Source: Myoxocephalus aenaeus (Eukaryota; Chordata; Actinopteri; Perciformes; Cottidae). Taken from it: 64,000 nucleotides of DNA. Position 1 is the stretch's first letter. Each line of letters begins with the position of its first letter. Positions 1 to 8,628 of this stretch are shown piece after piece. The DNA lies in the NCBI GenBank assembly GCA_038501785.1, contig JBAMJR010000100.1, positions 3,282,501-3,346,500 of the forward strand, in the 5' to 3' direction. A program made the translations under genes and the position numbers. The notes under the pieces were generated by a model. The model ran no database searches. It saw only the letters and a program-made list of their open reading frames with translations, and was not told the origin of the DNA.

Positions 1-490
1 TGCGCCATTTCTTCTGTTTGCTGGAGTGAAATGCATTCTGGGATATTTGGCCATCCAAAGTAAACACAAGTCACCTCTGATGCATACTCCCATCAATGGG
101 AGGAGCGAGCCACATCCGGGCATTTGGACCGTGCTTGGCTTGATGCAAACTTTTAATTGGAACAGTACTTGAGCTCGGACTGATGACAATTCACAAGTTC
201 ACGAGTTCAGAGAAGTACGCATATTGAGAAACGTCCATCATATTAAATAAAGGACGTTTCTGAATATGCGTTCTTCTCTGTACTCGTGGACTCGTAAACG
301 TCATCAGTCGCAGCCAAAGTAATGTTCCAATTCAAAAGTCCGCTTCTCGCCAAGCATTGTGAAAATGCCCGGATGTGACTTGATCCGCCCATTTTACCAG
401 GGATGCATCGGAGGAGACTTGTGCGTACTTGACAGCCAATATCCCAGAATGCATTTCGCACCAGCAAACGGGGAACAATGGCGGATGAGA
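1..490. repeat. Imperfect palindrome, left copy (centre ~244)
   Basis: Two ~240-bp halves are imperfect reverse complements: ACGTCC at 231-236 faces GGACGT at 252-257, and outward both halves contain the same landmarks (AATGCATTCTGGGATAT, CATCCGGGCATTT, AATTGGAACA). The halves are visibly diverged, so this is older than the arm-level duplication. The open frames crossing it have no recognisable domain. The same structure, centred near 55,441, lies in the right arm. Confidence 0.75.
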
Positions 491-1481
491 AAACACATAA
501 CTGAAAGTTGACATTCTCTGAATACTGTTGTTGTTGAGTCACAAAATGTAATTTTAGGAAGTTTTCAGGCGAGAAGTTAGTTGTTTAAGCATCAAATCTG
601 TGGTCCGTTTGTCAAGAATCAGCTTACTTAAAAAGATACGCCGACGAGTTGAGGTCCTGCTCGCGGGACCGGTGAGCCCCGCCGTTACCGGGCGGTCAGC
701 GCTCTGCTGCCCGACGAAAGCAGCCGGATGTCGGCAAGACTTTTTTTAAATGATCCGCTGGCTCCGATTTCTCCGTAGCGGTTAAACATGAGGTATAATT
801 CTGTTTTGAGGATCTAAAGAGCAATATTTATTATTTTATTATTTATTCACAGTAACGTTACATCAGTTTGATTGAGGGAAAGGTTAATTTAACTTTTACT
901 TTGAACTACAGCAGTGTCTTATTACTTTTGACCGAATTGTTTGCAATTATATGTGTATCTATATAAGTATATATATATAAAATACATATTTATAAAGACA
1001 ATATACATACAATTATATGTGTATCTGTATTTCAGTATCTGTTATTTTGAGTGTGTGTGAGTGTGTGGGTTTACCGTGTATTGATGTTCACATGTTAAAG
1101 ATGCTATTCAGTTATAGTAGAGCTAAGTAGGTAACCAATGAAAATGTGCAAAAGACTTAAAGCTCCAAAGAGGGATGCATAACATTTTTGGGAGTTTTTA
1201 ATATTGCGTAGTATCTCTATTGATATTTCTTTAATAAGGGATCTGCATGTCATTTAGTTTGTTGCTTACGCCTAATAAATACCAAACTTTGTTTCAAGGC
1301 AGTTAATGTATCTTGGGGGTGTCAAAGTTAAAGAACTGTTTAAGAAAGGGTAAAAAATGTCTGTGAAATGAGTGTATAAAAGATACAAAATCAAGTAATA
1401 TAAATAAACAGTAATAGAAAACAATAAAACAGTAAAGAAGAATATTAAATATACAGACTGAATAAAAATATAAAAAAGTAC
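491..1481. other. Left-arm non-coding block, AT-rich
   Basis: No gene seen. Bases 540-880 are the reverse complement of blocks near 28,130-28,440 and 54,800-55,180 (GC-rich stretch with CCGGATGTCGGCAAGACT and CTCCGTAGCGGTTAAACATG). A short (TA)n run lies near 968-980. Bases 1,320-1,480 are an A/T-rich stretch that follows the LINE fragment on the minus strand. Confidence 0.6.
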
Positions 1482-2100
1482 TTAAACGTATTGCACGTGT
1501 TGCACACCCAGGTACTTATAAGACTTCACAATCTCAATGTCCAGTCCCTGTATGCTCACTGGTACCGGAGGAGGGCGTTTACCCCGGCGGAAGTCCACCA
1601 CCAGCTCCTTGGTCTTACTGGAGTTTATCTGGAGGCGGTTCCGCTGGCACCATCCTAAAAAGTCCTGATTGAGTTCTCTGTATTCCCTGTCATCATCGGC
1701 GGAAATGAGGCAGACGATTGCAGAGTCGTCAGAGAACGTTTACAGGTGACAGTTAGCAGAGTTGTGGTTGAAGTCCGAGGTGTATATGGAGAAGAGGAAT
1801 GGAGCCAGAACGGTTCCCTGTGGGGCCCCCGTGCTGCAGGACACCCGATCTGACTCACACTCCCGTATCCGCACATACTGTGGACGGTTGTTGAGGTAGT
1901 CCAGGATCCATGCAGTAAGGTGGTGGTCCACCCCGGTCTGCTCCAGTTTGTCCTTCAGAAGCAAAGGCTGGATGGTGTTGAAGGCACTGGAGAAATCGTA
2001 GAACATGACTCTCACAGTGCTTGCAGCCTTTTCCAGGTGAGAGAGGCATCTCTGCAGCAGGAAGATGACGGCGTCATCCATCCCGATGCCAGACTGGTAG
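1482..2100 (-). pseudogene. LINE reverse-transcriptase fragment (L2/Rex1-like), left copy
   Basis: The minus strand encodes the palm part of a non-LTR reverse transcriptase: motif A (YDFSSAFN), motif B (GAPQGTVLAPFLF), motif C written FSDD where many relatives have YADD or FSDD, and a KSYKYLGV block. The frame is cut by a TAA at 1740-1742, just before motif C; the sister copy in the right arm has CAA there, so this is a single-base nonsense change. There is no endonuclease, no upstream RT motifs and no C-terminal domain. It is a dead fragment duplicated with the arm rather than by its own transposition. Confidence 0.85.
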
Positions 2101-2872
2101 GCAAACTGAAGTACTTAGCGTACTTGGTATTGTGAAACGATCTGAAATGTAACTGAAGTGGAAAGTGAGACATTTCCCTCTGAATCGCAGTGTAAGCAGT
2201 AAATAATCAAGGAAAGTACAAGTACCTCAGTATTGTACTTGAGTACATGTTCTCATGTCACTTTACACCACTGACGTGAATATTACAAACAGTTTTATAC
2301 ATTTTTTAAATGTTTATCTGTCCAGCAAAATCAAACTCCAGAGATAAACGTCACATCATCGTTCCACGTGAGAATGTTAAAGAAAAAGCACAGCGGTGAA
2401 GTTTGTTCATAAGCGAACAGAAGTTCCTATAAAGAAAGCTGAGGTAACTTTTTAGAAATCTCCTTTAATTTACAAATGAAGGAGACGAACGAGGCTCGTT
2501 GTCCTGTGACGTGGAGTTAAAGTGCAAAATTAAATATTCCTCAAGAATAAAATGATATTAATAATATTAATAATAATGTTTGCATCTCTTTTGTTACAAT
2601 TTAAGTAATTTGCCTGCAAAAGAAAAGAAAGAAACATGGCGTCAAATAGAAATACAGTTTTTCCATCCAGGTTTCCAAAATCGATTAAAGTCAAACATTC
2701 TTTGTAACTTTCCTTTCTTCTTTCATATAACTTTGTGTTACATTTCTCTAAAATGCATCAATGCAGCATAATATCTTGATATTTTGCATAACATTCTTGT
2801 ATCAAATGTATCTTTATTATTTAATATACTAATATTGCAAATAAAAATGCTTTTCCAGTCCACTAGGTGGTG
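2101..2872. other. Left-arm non-coding block with hAT-like MITE remnant
   Basis: No gene seen. Bases ~2,140-2,275 read on the minus strand start CAGTGGTGTAAAGTGAC and continue with TACTCAAGTAC-type motifs; this matches the common fish non-autonomous hAT ends as I remember them. The rest (2,280-2,872) is AT-rich single-copy-like DNA shared only with the other arms (52,800-53,400 and 25,210-26,390). Confidence 0.5.
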
Positions 2873-2876
2873 CCGT

Positions 2877-3060
2877 TGTAGGGGACTAGGGGTCGAATGC
2901 AAGAGGCCCCTTTAAGAGAAGGGGCGTAACCCGGGTGACACGGGGGGGTTAAAGGGCACCAGGAAGTGAATGTGTGATATGTGGTTGGCAGGTAAATAAA
3001 CGGCCGCAACCTACGGCCAAAAGGAATACTCGCCTTGTCGTTTGTTTACTCGCTCCTACA
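2877..3060 (+). repeat. 5' LTR (184 bp)
   Basis: Begins TGTAGGGGAC and ends CGCTCCTACA, giving TG...CA ends with a 5-bp inverted TGTAG/CTACA. It equals the 3' LTR except at three positions (G/A near 2,892, A/C near 2,902, C/G near 2,989). It is unusually short and has no obvious TATA box; GGTAAATAAACGG near 2,990-3,003 could hold the AATAAA signal. Confidence 0.97.
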
Positions 3061-3078
3061 TTGGTGACCCTGATCTCT
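3061..3078 (+). other. Primer-binding site candidate
   Basis: TTGGTGACCC begins directly at the LTR edge, the normal place for tRNA priming; TGG pairs with the CCA end of a tRNA. I cannot say which tRNA from the sequence alone. Confidence 0.6.
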
Positions 3079-3100
3079 ACTGGACGTTTCCAGAGAGAAG

Positions 3101-3799
3101 ATGACGACGCACGCGGTTTCACTCAAGCTGCCGGAGTTTTGGGAGTCACAAGCATCGGTGTGGTTTGCTCAAACGGAAGCGCAGTTCGCCCTCAGAGACA
3201 TTACAGCGGACGCGACAAAGTACTACTATGTCGTGGCGGCCCTCGGCAGTTCGACAGCAGGCAGAGTGGTGAGCATTCTGGAAGATCCGCCAGAGAGAGA
3301 CAAGTACGTGGTTTTGAAAAGCATGCTGTTGAAGATTTTCGGGCTGTCGGACCCTGAGCGGGCTCGCCGGTTGCTTGCGCTGAGCGGCCTCGGCGACAGC
3401 AAGCCGTTGGAGCTAATGGACAAGATGTTGGCTTTGCTAGGAAGACACAAGCCAGACTTTCTGTTCATGGAACTCTTTCTGCAGCAGCTACCGCTGCAGG
3501 TGCGGGCCGCTTTGGCCAACACCGCGATCACCGACTGTCGGGAGTTGGCTGAGGAGGCTGCTAAGTTTTTTCTGGCTGGCCAACAAAGCTACACGGCGGC
3601 GCTGAGGCCAGCTCAAGCAGCGGCATGGCAGCCGGAGGAGACGACGGTCGTCGCCGCAGCGGCAGCGGCAGCAGCGAGCCAACAGCAGAGATCTACCGGC
3701 CTGTGTTATTACCATGCAAGGTTTGGGCCGAAAGCTACGAGGTGCCGTTCCCCATGCAGTTTCGGTGGGACGGGAAATGCCAGGGCCGGCGCTCAGTAA
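3101..3799 (+). CDS. Gag protein of the Gypsy element
   Basis: A 232-codon open frame beginning at the first good ATG 40 bp after the LTR. It starts MTTHAVSLKLPEFW and continues with a capsid-like helical region (about residues 15-150). Near the C-terminus is a cysteine/histidine box C-x2-H-x9-C-x3-C (CYYHARF...CRSPC), the compact nucleic-acid-binding motif of fish Gypsy Gag proteins. A run of alanines near residues 185-200 is probably a low-complexity spacer. It ends TAA at 3,797-3,799; pol begins six bases later in the -1 frame. The frame is intact, so Gag could still be made and assemble with help from other copies. Confidence 0.88.
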   Translation: MTTHAVSLKLPEFWESQASVWFAQTEAQFALRDITADATKYYYVVAALGSSTAGRVVSILEDPPERDKYVVLKSMLLKIFGLSDPERARRLLALSGLGDSKPLELMDKMLALLGRHKPDFLFMELFLQQLPLQVRAALANTAITDCRELAEEAAKFFLAGQQSYTAALRPAQAAAWQPEETTVVAAAAAAAASQQQRSTGLCYYHARFGPKATRCRSPCSFGGTGNARAGAQ

Positions 3800-3804
3800 C
3801 GGCC

Positions 3805-6800
3805 ATGAGCGTCGGTCGGGAAGGCAGGCTGTTGTTCATTCAAGACAACGTTTCCGGGCGCCGCTTTCTCTGCGACACGGGGGCGCAGAGGAGCGTGGTG
3901 CCTGCATCGCGGGTGGACATGCTGACAGGCGGGCAGGGTCCCCCCCTAGAAGCCGCGAACGGTACCCCCATACGCACTTTTGGGACACGGTGCCTGGAGC
4001 TGGAGTTTATGGGGCAGCGTTTCAGTTGGGACTTTGTCACTGCCAAAATTGCCGTTCCCCTGCTGGGCGCGGATTTTCTGTGCGCTTATGGGTTATTGGT
4101 GGACGTCAAAGGCCGCCGCCTGATAAATGAGTTTCTGCAGCTGCTGGCCAAGTTCCCGGACCTCACGCAGCCCACCTTCTCGTCCTCCACGGTCAAGCAT
4201 GGGGTGGAGCATCACATCTCTACCACCGGCCCACCGGTACATGCACGGGCCCGGCGCCTGGACCCGGCAAAGCTCACCATCGCCAAGGCCGAGTTCGAAA
4301 ACATGGAGCGCCTGGGTATTGTTCGCCGCTCTAACAGTCCATGGGCTTCACCCCTGCATATTGCACCAAAGCCTGGGGGTGGGTGGCGCCCGTGTGGTGA
4401 TTACCGCCGGCTTAACGAAGCAACAGTCCCGGACTGCTACCCCGTTCCACATATTCAAGACTTTTCTGCCCACTTGGCGGACAGTGTGGTGTTTTCGAAG
4501 GTCGACCTGGTGCGAGGTTACCACCAGGTGCCCGTGCAGCCGCCAGACGTTCCAAGACGGCGGTGATCACTCCGTTCGGCCTGTTCGAGTTCCTGAGGAT
4601 GCCGTTTGGCCTTAAAAATGCAGCACAGACTTTTCAACGCCTGATGGACACGGTACTGAGGGACCTGCCGTTCCTGTTTGTGTACCTGGACGACATCCTG
4701 GTGGCCAGTTCGTCAAGGGCCGAGCATATAGCTCACCTACGGATATTGTTTGACCGTCTCAGCCAGCACGGGTTGATCATCAACCCGGCTAAGTGCCAGT
4801 TGGGATTAACCACCATGGACTTTCTGGGACACCGCATCACGGAGGACGGGGCGGTTCCCCTCCCTTCAAAGGTGGAGGCGGTGAGTAACTTTGCACGCCC
4901 ACTAACAGTGAAGGCCCTGCAGGAGTTTTTAGGGATGGTAAATTTTTACCATCGCTTTATTCCCCGAGCAGCGCAGTTGATGCGGCCACTGTACGAAGCC
5001 TTGAAGGGCAAGGCCAGCAGACAGGCGGTGGACTGGAACGAAGAGAGGGAACGGGCGTTTGTGGACGCCAAAAGGGCTCTGGCAGACTCAACGATGCTGG
5101 CACACCCGTCACCTAAAGCTCCCATCGCCATCACCACAGACGCTTCGGACTACGCGGTGGGCGCGGTGCACGAACAGTGGGTGAAGGGGGCGTGGCAACC
5201 GCTCGCTTTCTTCAGTCGGCAGTTGCGCCCGAATGAACGGAAGTACAGCACTTTCGATCGGGAGCTCCTCGGCCTTTTTCTAGCCATTCGGCATTTTCGA
5301 TTCTTGCTGGAGGCCCGGCAGTTCACCGCGTTTGTGGACCACAAGCCGCTGACATTTGCCATGGCAAAGAGAGCCGAACCATGGTCCGCGCGCCAGTAGC
5401 GCCAGCTCGCCTTCATATCGGAGTTTACTACAGATCTGCGGCATGTCGCGGGCAAAGAAAACCTGGTTGCGGACTGTCTCTCCAGGGCCATCGCCGGGGC
5501 CGTCCAGGTGGGGGTGGACTATGACAAGATGGCCGCACAGCAGGTTGCAGACCCGGGAGTTCAGGAATTGAGGACGGCAGAGACGGGGCTGCGATTGGAG
5601 GATGTTCCATTTGGCGAGGCTGGCACAACTCTCCTGTGTGACGTCTCCACAGGCCAGCCACGGCCGGTGGTTCCCGACTGTTGGAGGCGACCGATTTTTG
5701 AGGAGATACATGGTCTGTCACACCCTGGCAAGCGGGCATCTCGAAATTGGTGGCAGCCAAGTTCGTTTGGCACGGGCTGAAAAAGGATGTGCGAAAGTGG
5801 GCCGGGACATGTGTGGTGTGCCAGCTTGCCAAGGTCCACCGTCACATAAAAGCCCCGTTAGCGCAGTTCTCGGTACCAGAGAGGAGGTTTGATCATGTGA
5901 ATGTGGACTTAGTCGGGCCTTTGCCCCCATCCCGGGGTTTCACACATCTCCTCACTATGGTGGACCGAACCACTCGCTGGCCAGAAGCTGTTCCGTTGTC
6001 GTCAACAACGGCGGATGAGGTGGCTCGGGCTTTTATTCAGACCTGGGTCGCCAGGTTCGGAGCCCCAGCTGACGTCTCCTCGGACCGAGGCCCACAGTTT
6101 ACCTCAGAGCTTTGGAATGCTGTTGCAGGAAGCCTGGGGGTGAAGCTCCATCGCACCACGGCCTACCACCCGCAGGCTAATGGTTTATGCGAGCGGTTCC
6201 ATCGCTCTATGAAAGCTGCCCTCCGTGCCAGCCTCAAAGACGGCGGGTGGGTGGATAGGCTTCCATGGGTCATGTTGGGCCTGAGGACAGCCCCCAAGGA
6301 CGATCTGCAGGCTTCATCTGCCGAGCTTGTGTATGGACAGCCGCTGCGGGTCCCAGGGGAGTTTATCCCCGAAGTAACCGACCCTTGGTCTGCGACCCAG
6401 CAGCGGGATGCGCTCCTGGAAAAAGCCAGGCTGTTCAGACCGGTGCCCACGTCGCAGCACGGCCTTCCCCGGTCGTACGTCCCGTCCAGCCTCAAGTCAG
6501 CGGAGTACGTGTTTGTTCGCCAGGACTGCCACCGTGGAACCTTTCAGCCCCCCTACGTCGGGCCATTCCGGGTGCTGGAGACTGGGGACAAGACCTGCAA
6601 GATCGACATGGGCGGCCGGCTGAAGTACGTGTCGGTGGACCGCCTTAAACCGGCGCAACTGGACCTGGACCAACCGGTAGGGTTGGCTGAACCCCCACGG
6701 CGCGGGCGGCCTCGTGCCCTCCCGCCTCCCCATGGCAAGACCGGGAGGGTTCCCTCAACGGGGGTCCTGCCCCCGGCGCCAGAGACACGGAGTCGGGCTG

Positions 6801-6838
6801 GTCGGCTGGTTCGGGCCCCGAGGTTTCTGGGGGGCTAG
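3805..6838 (+). pseudogene. Pol polyprotein (PR-RT-RH-IN), broken
   Basis: Starts at ATG 3,805. Protease has the DTG triad at 3,874-3,882 in FLCDTGAQ. The RT fingers and palm run from ~4,200; the catalytic YLDD is at 4,683-4,694. RNase H follows (TTDASDYAVG to the VDHKPLTF block, ~5,130-5,360). Integrase has a HHCC zinc region (its two Cys in CVVC) and a D-D35-E core with Asp near 5,906 and 6,083 and Glu near 6,191; a GPY/F-like PPYVGPF block follows. Breaks: loss of one base near 4,548-4,566 within RT, a TAG at 5,397-5,399 after RNase H, and a second frameshift near 5,735-5,750 inside the integrase zinc region. All motifs remain readable, so decay is recent. Confidence 0.95.
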
Positions 6839-6847
6839 GTGAATTCT

Positions 6848-6858
6848 GGGGGGAGGCA
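6848..6858 (+). other. Polypurine tract
   Basis: GGGGGGAGGCA directly precedes the 3' LTR, as expected for the primer of plus-strand synthesis. Confidence 0.75.
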
Positions 6859-7042
6859 TGTAGGGGACTAGGGATCGAATGCACGAGGCCCCTTTAAGAG
6901 AAGGGGCGTAACCCGGGTGACACGGGGGGGTTAAAGGGCACCAGGAAGTGAATGTGTGATATGTGGTTGGGAGGTAAATAAACGGCCGCAACCTACGGCC
7001 AAAAGGAATACTCGCCTTGTCGTTTGTTTACTCGCTCCTACA
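6859..7042 (+). repeat. 3' LTR (184 bp)
   Basis: Same length and ends as the 5' LTR with three substitutions. Followed by the second CCGT target copy. Confidence 0.97.
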
Positions 7043-7103
7043 CCGTCATGTTTAAAGTCATCAGGATCGACAGGAAGTCGGTCGACACTAAAACGTTGCG
7101 TTG

Positions 7104-7500
7104 GGCTGCGGTCGAATAGTCAAATGATTACCTCCTAACGTCTAACCCTAAGCACGTTTCCTTAACCTCTGTGGAAAACGTCAAGGGGTTAAGGAAAGAT
7201 GGATAGGAGAATTCATGAGGAGTTCGGAGAAGACAACCGCAATGTTTGGCAAATCCGACTCCACTTTCCCTAAGCGACGTAGTTATGACGCGACGGCAGG
7301 CGCATGTTAGTGACGTCGGTCCGTCTGCAGCGGTGAAACTACAATGTTGTAGTCCATCTCGTTTGTTGGACATTGAAGCTCCTTTCCTTTGCGTTTGGAC
7401 AATTCGACCGGCACTTATCATGGCGGCCACTTAGGTACTTCCGGGTCATTTCACTCAGTTAGGAAGGTTCCTAACCAAAATGGACTATTCGACCGCAGCC
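7104..7500. mobile_element. Short TIR element, TTG target duplication (left arm)
   Basis: Ends are inverted repeats GGCTGCGGTCGAATAGTC (start) and GACTATTCGACCGCAGCC (end). TTG lies on both sides (7,101-7,103 and 7,501-7,503). The matching place near copy C (25,152) is an empty site with one CAA, which proves insertion. No protein is encoded, so it is non-autonomous. This copy is 397 bp, the right-arm copy 524 bp. Confidence 0.85.
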
Positions 7501-7542
7501 TTGGTCTGCTCGACTTGTGAACCCTTCTGCTGGAATAACAAT

Positions 7543-8000
7543 GGGTGAATCTCAAGTCTCTAAACTGCATCCCCGTTTCCCTCACTTGTGTCCTTTCCTT
7601 GCGTCTTAGTCCCTCCCACCAGGGATACATGGAGAGACGCAAGGAAACCAAGCGAGGAGAGAAGACGGGAGGAAATATGTTTTAGAGACATGAGACGTCG
7701 GTTTCTGATGACAGCGGCCGACTGACAGCTGATCACATCTGATCACATCTGATCAGCTGTCAGTCGCTTTAACAGCTGACGGAGTTTTGTCCGCGAACAT
7801 TCCAATAAAAATGCACTTAAAATATTGATAAAAATGATCGTATGTTTTCAGTTGATTTAATGGTGTTAAATTCCTACTTATATTAATAAAGAATAGTTAT
7901 CATGAGTGTCAGAGTGGAGATGTTTTCTCGTCTGTAAACTTCATTGAGTATTTTTATACTGTGATGTGTCCTGCTTATACGCGCAGGATCGATTCTCAAT
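7543..8000. mobile_element. Partial copy of the GGGT-ended TIR element
   Basis: Begins GGGTGAATCTCAAGTCTC like one end of the full element at 51,118-52,176, but its other end is missing; it runs into left-arm DNA near 8,000 at a junction shared with copy C (near 24,235). It contains a 17-bp perfect inverted repeat (7,719-7,735 and 7,750-7,766, CGACTGACAGCTGATCA) whose 14-base spacer is a partial duplication. No coding potential. Confidence 0.65.
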
Positions 8001-8628
8001 TAATTTTCAGATGGTGTTTTGTCTCGCACTATGAGTATGTGATACATGAAGGCAACATTTCTGTTTCTTATGATTTATTCATCAAAAACAGACAGACAAA
8101 CAACCAGAGCCTCGGTTGCTCTGGTTAAATAGAAAAACAGGCTGCTGCAGTTTAGCTATCAACACTGGGGTAAATATGGAAGTACAACATTAATCTGAAG
8201 TCATTTTAGTGAAAACATTGGCAGTTTACTTGAACAGCTGTTACAATAGTAGTGAATCAAAGAGAAAGTTCGGTCAACAAAAGGTAAAATATTCACGTCC
8301 TAAAATAAAAGGACAGAACCCCTTAAACTCAAAGAGATGAGATCAGTAGAGGATGATGTTGAAGAAAGAAGGATGTAATACTTTGACAATGTAAAACAAT
8401 TATAATTAATATATACATGAAACAATATCATAGAAACAAATACCAACAGAAATTAAATTGATGTGTAGGATCATCTTAGTTGAATAAACTTATTATTTTG
8501 CAGTCTGTATCAGCCTGACAGTTTTTAAGTGGTTAACTATGTCTCATTTATTTCAGATGCTCTCATCAATACACTTGTGATTTGATAAATAACAGAGACG
8601 AGAGAAACATGTTGAGCAAACTCCACAA
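8001..8628 (-). other. 3' flank of ZNF A
   Basis: AT-rich block present downstream of every ZNF copy. On the minus strand AATAAA (8,547-8,552) lies about 77 bases after the stop codon and is the likely poly(A) signal. No other gene seen. Confidence 0.6.

Larger units (their letters stand above)
2873..7046 (+). mobile_element. Ty3/Gypsy LTR retrotransposon, complete but disabled
   Basis: A complete LTR element (2,877-7,042) lies between CCGT at 2,873-2,876 and CCGT at 7,043-7,046. The matching right-arm site (near 52,797-52,803) is unoccupied and has a single CCGT on the minus strand, so the boundaries are certain. Order: 5' LTR, primer-binding site, gag, protease, reverse transcriptase, RNase H, integrase, polypurine tract, 3' LTR. 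Protease-RT-RH-IN order places it in Ty3/Gypsy. No envelope gene and no chromodomain are visible. LTRs differ at 3 of 184 positions, so it is young and inserted after the arms had duplicated. Pol carries two frameshifts and one stop, so it cannot move by itself now. Confidence 0.97.

Noticed and set aside
243..542. Open frames in the palindrome at the left end (and 55,219-55,708)
   Set aside because: Several overlapping frames on both strands, no domain and no codon-level conservation beyond the DNA identity of the duplicated arms.
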